Positions 1-6,507 of a stretch of 8,394 bases of DNA are shown piece by piece; the first letter of the stretch is position 1; each line of letters starts with the position of its first letter. The stretch lies in the NCBI GenBank assembly GCA_023428085.1, contig JAEYZK010000006.1, forward strand, positions 1-8,394, read 5' to 3'. Under the pieces are notes generated by a model. The model did no database searches and had not been told where the DNA came from. It saw only the letters and a program-made list of their open reading frames with translations. The stretch is from Pseudomonadota bacterium. GTDB taxonomy: Bacteria; Myxococcota; Myxococcia; Myxococcales; Anaeromyxobacteraceae. The position numbers and the translations under genes were made by a program.

Positions 1-1
1 G

Positions 2-496
2 CCCGTGCCCATGCCGGCGCCCGCGCCCCGGCCTCCGCCGAAGCCCGCCGCGCGGCTCGATCCGTTCGGCCTCGCCGACGCGCCGCCGCCGCCGGCCCCG
101 GCCCCCGCGCCCGAGCCGGAACCCGCGACCGACGTGTCGTGGGACGACGCCGACCTGCCCGGCGGCGGCCTCGATCTCTCGATGGACGACGCCGGCCCGG
201 CGGCGACCGCCGGTCTCTCCGCGGCCTCGGCGCCCGACGCGATCGAGCTCTCGGACGACGGCGACGGCGCGGCCCCCGAGCTGGAGAGCCCGCACGCGTT
301 CGTCCCGCCGGCCGCGGCCACCGGACACCAGCCCGAGCCCTCCGCGGGCGGACCGGGCGAGGCCGCGCTCCGCGAGGCGCTGTCGAAGGCGTCCCGCGAG
401 GTGATCGAGCGGGTGGTATGGGAGGTCGTACCCCAGCTCGCCGAGACCATCATCCGCGAGAACCTCGACCGGCTCGTGAAGCGGCAGAAGGGGTAA
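2..496 (+). CDS. C-terminal part of a Pro/Ala/Asp-rich protein with a helical C-terminal module (5' truncated)
   Basis: The frame is open to the left edge, so the true start lies outside the window; the GTG at position 5 is only the first start-like codon seen. About the first 115 visible residues are low complexity: proline/alanine runs, then acidic stretches with patterns such as LDLSMDD and IELSDD, which look like a disordered linker. The last about 40 residues (nt 362-493) form an amphipathic helical block containing SREVIERVVWEVVPQLAET. From memory, similar C-terminal blocks occur in deltaproteobacterial response-regulator-like or zinc-ribbon proteins, after a long linker. The N-terminal domain that would decide the function is not visible, so no function is assigned. 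The gene ends with TAA at 494-496, 29 bases before a strong terminator, and is thus the last gene of an upstream unit. Coding is well supported by codon usage; identity is weak. Confidence 0.75.
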   Translation, partial: PVPMPAPAPRPPPKPAARLDPFGLADAPPPPAPAPAPEPEPATDVSWDDADLPGGGLDLSMDDAGPAATAGLSAASAPDAIELSDDGDGAAPELESPHAFVPPAAATGHQPEPSAGGPGEAALREALSKASREVIERVVWEVVPQLAETIIRENLDRLVKRQKG

Positions 497-524
497 GCAG
501 CTCCCCACGCCAGCGTCTCTCCCG

Positions 525-566
525 GTCCTTGCGGCTCTCGGCCGCAGGGACTCGTTTCTTTTCTTT
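525..566 (+). terminator. Intrinsic terminator after the first gene
   Basis: An 11-base-pair stem is formed by 525-535 (GTCCTTGCGGC) and 541-551 (GCCGCAGGGAC). It has one G-U wobble and a five-base loop TCTCG. It is followed directly by a T-rich stretch, TCGTTTCTTTTCTTT (552-566), which stands out in this GC-rich window. Hairpin plus T tract is the classic Rho-independent signal. It separates the upstream gene from valS. Confidence 0.8.
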
Positions 567-592
567 CGCCGGCGACGCCGTTCCCGTAGCCT
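564..592 (+). promoter_or_regulatory. Possible valS promoter (weak)
   Basis: valS lies after a terminator, so it needs a promoter between about 566 and 614. The best -10 candidate is TAGCCT (587-592), with the conserved T, A and final T. At a 17-base spacing the -35 position reads TTTCGC (564-569), which is a poor match to TTGACA. The position is reasonable but the motif is weak. Confidence 0.25.
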
Positions 593-603
593 TCGCGCTT
601 TCT

Positions 604-607
604 GGAG
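604..607 (+). promoter_or_regulatory. Ribosome binding site of valS
   Basis: GGAG lies seven bases before the GTG at 615. This supports GTG 615 as the start, in agreement with the usual N-terminal length of ValRS before the catalytic P-P-N-V-T-G block. Confidence 0.6.
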
Positions 608-614
608 ACCCATC

Positions 615-3600
615 GTGAACGACGAAAAGAGCACCGGGCTCGCAAAGGGCTATGCGCACAAGGAGGTCGAGGCCCGCTGGTACGACTTCTGGCGGAAGCG
701 CGGCTCCTTCCACGGCGACGAGCACGATCACGCGCGGCCGCCGTTCTCGATCGTCCTCCCGCCGCCGAACGTCACCGGCTCGCTCCACCTCGGCCACGCG
801 CTCACCGCGACGCTCCAGGACATCCTCATCCGCTGGAAGCGCATGAGCGGGTTCAACACGCTCTGGCTGCCCGGCACCGATCACGCGGGCATCGCCACGC
901 AGATGATCGTGGAGAAGGAGCTCCAGAAGACCGAGAAGAAGTCGCGCCACGACCTCGGCCGCGAGGAGTTCCTCCGGCGCGTCTGGGAGTGGAAGGAGCG
1001 GTTCGGCTCGCGCATCGGCGAGCAGCACCAGGCCCTCGGCGCCTCGCTCGACTGGGAGCGCGAGCGGTTCACGATGGACGAGGGGCTCTCGCGCGCCGTC
1101 CGCGAGGTGTTCGTCCGGCTCCACGAGGAAGGGCTCATCTACCGCGAGCGCAAGCTCATCAACTGGTGCCCGCGCTGCCACACGGCGCTCTCGGACCTCG
1201 AGGTCGTCTACGAGGAGGCGCACAAGGGCGAGCTCTGGTCGTTCGCCTATCCGCTCGTCGATGGTTCGGGGGGGCGCGAGCGCAGCGAGGGCCCCCCCGT
1301 GGAGATCGTCGTCGCCACGACGCGCCCCGAGACGATGCTCGGCGACACCGCCGTCGCCGTCCACCCGGACGACGAGCGCTACAGGGCGCTCCTCGGCAAG
1401 AAGGTCCGCCACCCGCTCACCGGCCGCGAGCTCCCGATCGTGGGGGACGCCATCCTCGTCGATCCCGCGTTCGGGACCGGCGCCGTGAAGGTCACGCCGG
1501 CCCACGACTTCAACGACTTCGAGGTCGGCAAGCGCCACGGCCTGGAGATGATCACGGTCATCGGCCTCGACGGGAAGATGACCGCCGCCGCCGGGCCCGT
1601 CGCCGGGCAGGATCGGTACGCCGCCCGCAAGGAGGTGAAGCGGCTCCTCGCCGAGGCCGGCCTGGAGCGCGGGGCGACGCCGCACGTGCTGCCGCTCGGC
1701 AAGTGCCAGCGGTGCGAGACCGTGCTCGAGCCGCTCCTCTCGCACCAGTGGTTCGTGAAGATCGAGCCGCTCGCGAAGCCGGCCATCGAGGCCGTGGAGC
1801 AGGGCCGGACGCGGTTCATCCCCGAGCAGTGGACGAACACGTACATGGCGTGGATGCGGAACATCCACGACTGGTGCATCAGCCGGCAGCTCTGGTGGGG
1901 GCACCAGATCCCGGCCTGGTACTGCCCGGACGGCCACGTGACGGTCGCCCGCCAGGCGCCGCAGGCGTGCGGGACGTGCGGGAAGGGGGAGCTGCGCCAG
2001 GACGAGGACGTCCTCGACACCTGGTTCTCGTCGGGCCTGTGGCCGTTCTCGACCATGGGCTGGCCGGACGAGACGGCGACGCTCCGGACGTTCTACCCGA
2101 CGTCGGTCATGGAGACCGGCCACGACATCATCTTCTTCTGGGTCGCCCGGATGATGATGATGGGCCTCCACTTCATGGGCGAGGTGCCTTTCCGGACCGT
2201 GTACCTGCACCCGATGGTCCGGGACGAGAAGGGCCAGAAGATGTCGAAGACGAAGGGGAACGTGATCGACCCCCTCGTCATCACCGAGCAGCACGGCGCC
2301 GACGCGCTGCGGTTCACGCTCGCGGCGCTCACCGCGCAGGGCCGGGACATCAAGCTCGCGAAGGAGCGCATCGAGGGGTACCGGGCGTTCGCCAACAAGC
2401 TCTGGAACGCGAGCCGGTTCGCCCTCATGAACCTGTCCGGGTACCGCCAGGGTGAGCGGGACGAGGACCTCTCGACGGTGGACCTCTCCCCCGCCGACCG
2501 GTGGATCCTGGCCCGGCTGCAGCGGGCGGTGAACGAGACGGTCGAGGCGCTCGAGGCGTTCCGCTTCAACGACGCGGCGACCACCCTGTACGGGTTCGTC
2601 TGGCACGAGCTCTGCGATTGGTACATCGAGCTCTCCAAGGAGGCGCTCCTGGGCGAGACGCCGGGCGCGCCTGTGGCGCCCGATCGTCCCGGCAGGCGGG
2701 CGGCGCAGGCGGTGCTCGTCCGGTGCCTCTCCACGGCGTACCGGCTCCTGCATCCGTTCATGCCGTTCATCACGGAGGAGCTGTGGCACGTGCTCCGCGC
2801 CGAGGTCCGGGCGGACGCCTGGGCCGACTCCGTCCTCGCGGCGCCGTATCCCCAGAAGGGGAGCGTCGACGAGGCCGCGGAGCGGAGCTTCGGGCCGGTG
2901 ATCGGGATCGTGGATGCGATCCGCAATGTTCGCGGTGAGATGAACGTCCCGCCCAAGGCGGAGCCGCGGGTCGTCATCGCGGTCGCCGACCCCGACGCGC
3001 TGCACACGGTGCGGGGGGAGGCGGCCCGGATCGCCCGGCTCGCCCGCGCCGCCGTGGAGGTGGTCGAAGGTCCGACCGCCCCGGCCGCGCCGCAGACCGC
3101 GGTGGCGGTCGGCGCGGGGTTCGAACTGCGGGTCCACCTCGCCGGCGTGCTGGACCTGGCGGCGGAGAGCGCCCGGATCGAGAAGGAGCTCGCAAAGCTC
3201 GATCAGGACCTCGCCGGGATCGAGCGGAAGCTCGCCAATCCGGAGTTCGTCCGGAAGGCTCCGGCCGAGGTGGTCGAGAAGGATCGGGCCCGGGCGGACG
3301 AATTGCGCGAAAAAAGAGGAAAGCTGGAGGCCCATCGTGCGATGCTTTCGCCCACCGAGGCGAACCTCGCCAGGAGGGACACCATGGAAAACCAGAACGA
3401 GCCCAAGCCCGTCGCGGAGGCAGCGCCGGCTCCCGTCCAGCCCGCCCCTGCGCCGGTCGTACCCGAAGTGGAAGCACCCGCCGCCGCTGTTGAACCGGCG
3501 GTGAAGCCTGCCGCGCCGAAGAAGGCCGCGAGGAAGCCGGCCCGGAAGGCCGCGCGGCCGGCGGCGAAGAAGCCCGCCAGGAAGGTCGCGAAGAAGCCCG

Positions 3601-3698
3601 CGAAGAAGGCCGCCGCGAAGAAGGTGGCGAAGAAGCCGGCCCGGAAGCCCGCGCGGAAGCCCGCGCGGAAGGTCGCGAAGAAGAAGGGCAAGAAGTAG
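615..3698 (+). CDS. valS: Valyl-tRNA synthetase with an in-frame histone H1-like C-terminal extension
   Basis: This cytoplasmic class I aminoacyl-tRNA synthetase charges tRNA-Val with valine and edits misactivated threonine. In the 1027-residue product the HIGH motif appears as HLGH (58-61) after PPPNVTG, and the KMSKS loop as KMSKT (542-546). The connective/editing region carries ATTRPETMLGDTAV (234-247). Cysteine pairs sit at NWCPRC (183-188), KCQRC (363-367), C437 and CGTC (452-455), and the family block DTWFSSGLWP starts at 468. An anticodon-binding domain follows, then a C-terminal coiled coil (about 850-911). By comparison with E. coli ValRS (951 residues), the synthetase proper should end near residue 911. 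Here the frame continues without a stop through a short linker into a Pro/Ala and then Lys/Arg/Ala/Pro tail (924-1027). Residues 218-228 (SGGRERSEGPP) look like a small insert encoded by a palindrome. The start is GTG with GGAG upstream. nadC follows after five bases. The ValRS call is certain; whether the tail is made as a fusion is open. Confidence 0.97.
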   Translation: MNDEKSTGLAKGYAHKEVEARWYDFWRKRGSFHGDEHDHARPPFSIVLPPPNVTGSLHLGHALTATLQDILIRWKRMSGFNTLWLPGTDHAGIATQMIVEKELQKTEKKSRHDLGREEFLRRVWEWKERFGSRIGEQHQALGASLDWERERFTMDEGLSRAVREVFVRLHEEGLIYRERKLINWCPRCHTALSDLEVVYEEAHKGELWSFAYPLVDGSGGRERSEGPPVEIVVATTRPETMLGDTAVAVHPDDERYRALLGKKVRHPLTGRELPIVGDAILVDPAFGTGAVKVTPAHDFNDFEVGKRHGLEMITVIGLDGKMTAAAGPVAGQDRYAARKEVKRLLAEAGLERGATPHVLPLGKCQRCETVLEPLLSHQWFVKIEPLAKPAIEAVEQGRTRFIPEQWTNTYMAWMRNIHDWCISRQLWWGHQIPAWYCPDGHVTVARQAPQACGTCGKGELRQDEDVLDTWFSSGLWPFSTMGWPDETATLRTFYPTSVMETGHDIIFFWVARMMMMGLHFMGEVPFRTVYLHPMVRDEKGQKMSKTKGNVIDPLVITEQHGADALRFTLAALTAQGRDIKLAKERIEGYRAFANKLWNASRFALMNLSGYRQGERDEDLSTVDLSPADRWILARLQRAVNETVEALEAFRFNDAATTLYGFVWHELCDWYIELSKEALLGETPGAPVAPDRPGRRAAQAVLVRCLSTAYRLLHPFMPFITEELWHVLRAEVRADAWADSVLAAPYPQKGSVDEAAERSFGPVIGIVDAIRNVRGEMNVPPKAEPRVVIAVADPDALHTVRGEAARIARLARAAVEVVEGPTAPAAPQTAVAVGAGFELRVHLAGVLDLAAESARIEKELAKLDQDLAGIERKLANPEFVRKAPAEVVEKDRARADELREKRGKLEAHRAMLSPTEANLARRDTMENQNEPKPVAEAAPAPVQPAPAPVVPEVEAPAAAVEPAVKPAAPKKAARKPARKAARPAAKKPARKVAKKPAKKAAAKKVAKKPARKPARKPARKVAKKKGKK
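1267..1299 (+). repeat. 33-base palindromic insert within valS
   Basis: CGGGGGGGC (1267-1275) and GCCCCCCCG (1291-1299) form a perfect nine-base-pair stem around a 15-base loop (GCGAGCGCAGCGAGG). The element is 33 bases, a multiple of three, and encodes roughly SGGRERSEGPP at residues 218-228, just before the editing-domain core. The composition (G run, GCGAGCGCAGCGAG, C run) resembles small dispersed palindromic repeats in GC-rich genomes. Whether it is repeated in this genome cannot be seen here. Confidence 0.6.
3372..3377 (+). promoter_or_regulatory. Internal Shine-Dalgarno before the H1-like start
   Basis: AGGAGG, a full match to the anti-Shine-Dalgarno complement, lies six bases before ATG 3384. 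It is the best ribosome binding site in the window and sits inside the valS frame, at the point where the synthetase coiled coil ends. Its position argues that translation begins at 3384, alone or in addition to read-through from valS. Confidence 0.7.
3384..3698 (+). CDS. Histone H1-like Lys/Ala/Pro-rich protein, nested in frame at the 3' end of valS
   Basis: Starting at ATG 3384, this frame gives 104 residues, identical to the end of the valS product because both share frame and stop. Residues 1-40 are Pro/Ala/Val-rich with several acidic residues. Residues 41-104 contain only K, R, A, P, V and G: 24 Lys and 7 Arg in 64 positions, with no acidic residue. The basic part is built on a four-residue period (KKPA, RKPA, KKVA). 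This resembles bacterial H1-like proteins such as AlgP of Pseudomonas, BpH1 of Bordetella and Hc1 of Chlamydia, which bind DNA or RNA without sequence specificity. The AGGAGG six bases upstream favours independent initiation. It may exist as a separate nucleoid protein, as a basic tail of ValRS, or as both. The role is inferred from composition only. Confidence 0.6.
   Translation: MENQNEPKPVAEAAPAPVQPAPAPVVPEVEAPAAAVEPAVKPAAPKKAARKPARKAARPAAKKPARKVAKKPAKKAAAKKVAKKPARKPARKPARKVAKKKGKK
3504..3695 (+). repeat. Tandem tetrapeptide-coding repeats in the H1-like tail
   Basis: The region encodes variants of the units KKPA, RKPA, KKVA and KKAA. At the DNA level the 12-base unit CGGAAGCCCGCG occurs twice in tandem (3642-3653, 3654-3665) and is followed by a variant, CGGAAGGTCGCG (3666-3677). 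Such tracts can expand or contract by whole 12-base units without changing frame, so the tail length may differ between strains. Confidence 0.8.
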
Positions 3699-3703
3699 CG
3701 CAC

Positions 3704-4606
3704 GTGGTTCGTCCTTCGACTCCGGCCCCGCCGCGCGGGGAGCCTCGGCACGAGCGGACCTGGCTCTCCGCCCACGTCGAGCGGCTCCTCGATCTCGCGC
3801 TCGAAGAGGACCTCGCGCTGGGCGACGCGACCAGCGAGGCGACGCTCGACCCCGACGTCCAGGGCGAGGGCGTCTTCCTGATCAAGGAGGACCTCGTGCT
3901 CGCCGGCACCGCCGTGGCGGCGCGGGTCTTCGAGCGGCTGGGCGCCGCCTGCCGGTTCGATCGGCAGGACGGAGGACGCGCGTCGAGGGGCGAGGTGGTC
4001 GGGACGGCCCGGGGATCGGTGTCCGCCCTCCTCGCCTCCGAGCGCACCGCGCTCAACTTCCTCCAGCGGCTCTCGGGCGTCGCGACCGCGACCCGGCGCG
4101 CCGTGGACGCGCTCGCGGGTGGGGGAGGGCGGACGCGCCTCCTCGACACCCGCAAGACGACGCCCGGCTGGCGCATGCTGGAGAAGGCGGCGGTCCGCGC
4201 CGGCGGCGGCACGAACCACCGCGTCTCGCTCGGCGACGGCATCCTCATCAAGGACAACCACGTCGCGGCCAGCGGCGGCGTGGCCGAGGCGGTCCGGCGG
4301 GCCCGCGCGCGGGCCGGGGCCATGCTCCGGATCGAGGTCGAGGTGGTGGACCTCCCGGGGCTGGAGGCGGCCATCGCCGCCGGGGCGGACATCGTGCTCC
4401 TCGACAACATGGGCGACGCGCTCCTCGCCGAGGCCGTCCGGGTCGCGGCCGGCCGGGTGAAGCTCGAGGCGAGCGGGAACATGACGCTCGAGCGCCTCCC
4501 GCGCGTCGCCGCGACGGGCGTGGACTTCGTGTCGATGGGCGCGATCACGCACAGCGCGACCGCCGTGGACATCAGCTTCGAGCTGACCTCCGGCCCGCGC
4601 CCGTGA
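3704..4606 (+). CDS. nadC: Nicotinate-nucleotide pyrophosphorylase (quinolinate phosphoribosyltransferase, decarboxylating)
   Basis: The enzyme converts quinolinate and PRPP to nicotinate mononucleotide, CO2 and pyrophosphate, the step where de novo synthesis joins the NAD pathway. The product has 300 residues, close to the family norm, with a Pro-rich N-terminal extension of about 17 residues. Family motifs visible are ERTALNFLQRLSG (113-125), DTRKTTPG (148-155), KAAVRAGGGTNHR (161-173, substrate-binding Arg, His and Arg), KDNH (183-186), EVEV (211-214), LDNM (233-236), EASGN (255-259) and MGAITHS (278-284). GTG 3704 is chosen because no other start is available before the conserved N-terminal helices. 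It lies five bases after the valS stop, with only a weak AAGGGC-like ribosome site, so translation is probably coupled to valS or the H1-like frame. nadA and nadB are not in the window. Confidence 0.97.
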   Translation: MVRPSTPAPPRGEPRHERTWLSAHVERLLDLALEEDLALGDATSEATLDPDVQGEGVFLIKEDLVLAGTAVAARVFERLGAACRFDRQDGGRASRGEVVGTARGSVSALLASERTALNFLQRLSGVATATRRAVDALAGGGGRTRLLDTRKTTPGWRMLEKAAVRAGGGTNHRVSLGDGILIKDNHVAASGGVAEAVRRARARAGAMLRIEVEVVDLPGLEAAIAAGADIVLLDNMGDALLAEAVRVAAGRVKLEASGNMTLERLPRVAATGVDFVSMGAITHSATAVDISFELTSGPRP

Positions 4607-4628
4607 ACGCGCCCGAGCCCGTGCCCCG

Positions 4629-4657
4629 TTGACACCCGGATCCCGCCCTCCCACAAT
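4629..4657 (+). promoter_or_regulatory. Sigma-70 type promoter of birA, predicted leaderless
   Basis: A perfect -35 TTGACA (4629-4634) is followed by a 17-base spacer and a -10 CACAAT (4652-4657; four of six matches to TATAAT). A seven-base discriminator then leads straight to ATG 4665, so transcription should start at or within a base or two of the A of the start codon. There is no Shine-Dalgarno before the ATG (the sequence is CCCCCCG). Both points suggest a leaderless mRNA. The in-frame TTG at 4629 is part of the -35 and is unlikely to be a start codon. Confidence 0.7.
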
Positions 4658-4664
4658 CCCCCCG

Positions 4665-5657
4665 ATGCCGGCCGACGCAGGCCACTCGGAGGAGCTGGTC
4701 CTCGGCTTCCTGGCGGAGGCCGGGGACGAGTTCGTCTCGGGGGAAGCCATCAGCGACAAGCTCGGCCTCACCCGGGCGGCGGTGTGGAAGCACGTCGAGG
4801 CGCTGCGCGCGCAGGGGTACCGCATCGACGCGGTGCCCGCGCGGGGGTACCGGCTGACCGGCATCCCGGACCGGCTCACCGCGCTCGAGCTCCGGCCGCT
4901 CCTCAACACGCACGACATCGGCCATGCCCTCCACCACTTCGAGGTGATCTCCTCGACGAACGACCACGCGCGCGAGCTCGCCGAGCAGGGCGCCGCGCAC
5001 GGGGAGATCGTCGTGGCCGAGTCGCAGACGGGCGGGCGCGGGCGCCGCGGGCGGCCGTGGGTCTCGCCGCCCGGCCGCAACGTCTACCTCTCGGTCGTGC
5101 TCCGCCCCGACCTCCCGCCTTCGCGGGTGACGGAGCTGACCCTGCTCACCTCCGTCGCCATCTGCGACGCGATCCGTCAGGCGAACGTGCCGGCCGAGAT
5201 CAAGTGGCCCAACGACGTGCTCGTCGGCGGGCGGAAGATCGCCGGGATCCTGACCGAGCTCGCCTCCGAGCCGGAGCGGGTCCACTGGGTGGTGGTCGGC
5301 ATCGGCGTCAACGTGAACGCGACCGAGGCCGACTTCCCGGAGGAGCTCCGCCCCATCGCCACCAGCATCCGGATCGAGCGCGGCGAGCCCGCGCCGCGCG
5401 CGCTCTTCGTGGCCGCGTGCCTGACGGCGCTCGAGGACTGGCTCGATCGGCACGCCGAGGAGGGGTTCGGGCCGGTGCGGGAGGCGTGGCGGGAGCGGTG
5501 CGGCACCCTGGGGCGCGACGTCACCGTGCGGACGGAGGGGCGCGACGTGGTGGGGCGCGCCGAGGACGTGGACGCGACGGGGGCGCTGCTCGTCCGCACC
5601 GGCGAGGGCGTGGAGCGGATCCTGTCGGGGGATGTCCTCATGCTGCGTACGCAATGA
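4665..5657 (+). CDS. birA: Biotin-[acetyl-CoA-carboxylase] ligase with N-terminal winged helix (bifunctional BirA)
   Basis: BirA activates biotin with ATP to biotinyl-5'-AMP and attaches it to a lysine of biotin-dependent enzymes such as acetyl-CoA carboxylase. With ATG 4665 the product has 330 residues, close to E. coli BirA (321). Residues about 8-66 are a winged helix-turn-helix (SGEAISDKLGLTRAAVWKHVEAL, then the wing RIDAVPARGYRLTG), so this is a group II ligase that may also act as a biotin-responsive repressor. The catalytic domain has SSTND (97-101), the biotinyl-AMP loop GRGRRGRPW (124-132), KWPNDVLVGGRKIAGILTE (180-198) and VVGIGVNVN (210-218). An SH3-like C-terminal domain spans about 282-330. 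The ATG is preferred over TTG 4629 because that codon lies in the -35 box. coaX follows, a common pairing in bacteria. No biotin operon is visible, so targets of repression are unknown. Confidence 0.96.
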   Translation: MPADAGHSEELVLGFLAEAGDEFVSGEAISDKLGLTRAAVWKHVEALRAQGYRIDAVPARGYRLTGIPDRLTALELRPLLNTHDIGHALHHFEVISSTNDHARELAEQGAAHGEIVVAESQTGGRGRRGRPWVSPPGRNVYLSVVLRPDLPPSRVTELTLLTSVAICDAIRQANVPAEIKWPNDVLVGGRKIAGILTELASEPERVHWVVVGIGVNVNATEADFPEELRPIATSIRIERGEPAPRALFVAACLTALEDWLDRHAEEGFGPVREAWRERCGTLGRDVTVRTEGRDVVGRAEDVDATGALLVRTGEGVERILSGDVLMLRTQ

Positions 5658-5676
5658 CGCGGGGCGTCCGCGTGCG

Positions 5677-5705
5677 TTGACCCGTTCCGGGCCCGCGGCT
5701 ACGCT
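5677..5705 (+). promoter_or_regulatory. Sigma-70 type promoter of coaX, predicted leaderless
   Basis: The -35 is TTGACC (5677-5682), the spacer is 17 bases and the -10 is TACGCT (5700-5705), which keeps the three most conserved positions T, A and final T. Six bases (CCCTCC) separate the -10 from GTG 5712, which places the transcription start on the start codon. There is no Shine-Dalgarno. The layout copies that of the birA promoter, which strengthens both calls. Confidence 0.6.
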
Positions 5706-5711
5706 CCCTCC

Positions 5712-6500
5712 GTGCTGCTCGCCATCGATGTCGGGAACACGAACACCGTGCTGGGCGTGTACGAGGGGACCACGCTCCGCGACCACTGGCGCATCGAGAC
5801 CTCGCACGCCCGGACCGGCGACGAGTACGGCGTCCTGATCCGCCAGCTCTTCGCCGCCGGGGGCGTCGATCCCTCGAAGGTGGACGCGGTGGTCGTCTCG
5901 AGCGTCGTGCCGCCGCTGGGGCGGACGCTCGAGGACATGTCCCGGCGGTACTTCGGGCGGCCGCCGCTCTTCGTCGGACCGGGGGTGAAGACCGGGATCC
6001 CGATCCTCTACGAGAACCCCCGGGAGGTGGGCGCGGATCGCGTGGTGAACGCGGTGGCCGCGTACGAGCGCTGGCGGTGCGCCCTCGTCGTGGTGGACTT
6101 CGGGACCGCGACGACGTTCGACGCCATCTCCGCGAAGGGCGAGTACCTCGGCGGCGCCATCTGCCCCGGGGTCGGGATCTCGATGGAGGCGCTCTTCCGG
6201 AGCGCGTCGAAGCTCCCGCGCGTCGAGTTCAGCAGGCCGCCCAACGTCATCGGCCGGAACACCGTCAGCTCGATCCAGGCGGGCCTCACCTACGGGTACG
6301 TCGGGCTCGTGGACGGGATCAACACGCGCATGGCCGAGGAGATCGGCAACGCGCCGGGCGGCCCCGGGCCGGCGGCCGTGAAGTGCGTCGCGACCGGCGG
6401 CCTCGCTCCGCTCATCGCCGGCATCTCGACGACCATCCGCGAGGTGGACGAGCACCTCACGCTCGACGGCCTCCGCATCCTCTGGGAGCGGAACCGGTGA
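5712..6500 (+). CDS. coaX: Type III pantothenate kinase
   Basis: CoaX phosphorylates pantothenate to 4'-phosphopantothenate, the first committed step of coenzyme A synthesis. Unlike CoaA it belongs to the ASKHA superfamily, needs a monovalent cation, and is not feedback-inhibited by CoA. The 262-residue product has the P-loop-like phosphate motif DVGNTNT (6-12), the pantothenate-binding GADR (107-110), catalytic Asp129 in DFGTATTFD (129-136), GGAICPGV (147-154), ATGG (227-230) and the C-terminal LDGL (251-254). GTG 5712 is taken as the start because the conserved strand LLAIDVGNTN begins immediately after it. The gene lies 54 bases after birA, with its own promoter between. A TPR gene follows after seven bases and likely shares its transcript. 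No coaA-type gene is visible. Confidence 0.97.
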   Translation: MLLAIDVGNTNTVLGVYEGTTLRDHWRIETSHARTGDEYGVLIRQLFAAGGVDPSKVDAVVVSSVVPPLGRTLEDMSRRYFGRPPLFVGPGVKTGIPILYENPREVGADRVVNAVAAYERWRCALVVVDFGTATTFDAISAKGEYLGGAICPGVGISMEALFRSASKLPRVEFSRPPNVIGRNTVSSIQAGLTYGYVGLVDGINTRMAEEIGNAPGGPGPAAVKCVATGGLAPLIAGISTTIREVDEHLTLDGLRILWERNR

Positions 6501-6507
6501 CCCCGCC

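Noticed and set aside
3309..3317. A6 run near the valS 3' end as a programmed frameshift or sequencing slip explaining the missing stop
   Set aside because: The heptamer is out of phase for -1 slippage, and reading one base more or less across the run gives no early stop; the zero frame keeps a sensible coiled coil.
450..3335. Long open frame of 961 codons on the - strand opposite valS
   Set aside because: It is a shadow of valS in very GC-rich DNA: an Arg/Leu/Val/Asp/Pro-dominated product with no recognisable domain, running through the terminator and valS start.
4629..4664. TTG start for birA giving 12 extra residues
   Set aside because: The TTG is part of a perfect -35 TTGACA box, the extra residues are not like BirA, and ATG 4665 fits the family length.
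3203..5080. - strand frame opposite the valS end, nadC and birA, giving a Phe/Ala/Gly-rich repeat-like stretch
   Set aside because: The repeat-like part is the antisense reading of the Lys/Ala/Pro repeats of the H1-like tail; the rest overlaps firm genes.
5658..5672. Hairpin CGCGG/CCGCG after birA as a terminator
   Set aside because: The stem has only five pairs, there is no T tract, and it abuts the coaX promoter.
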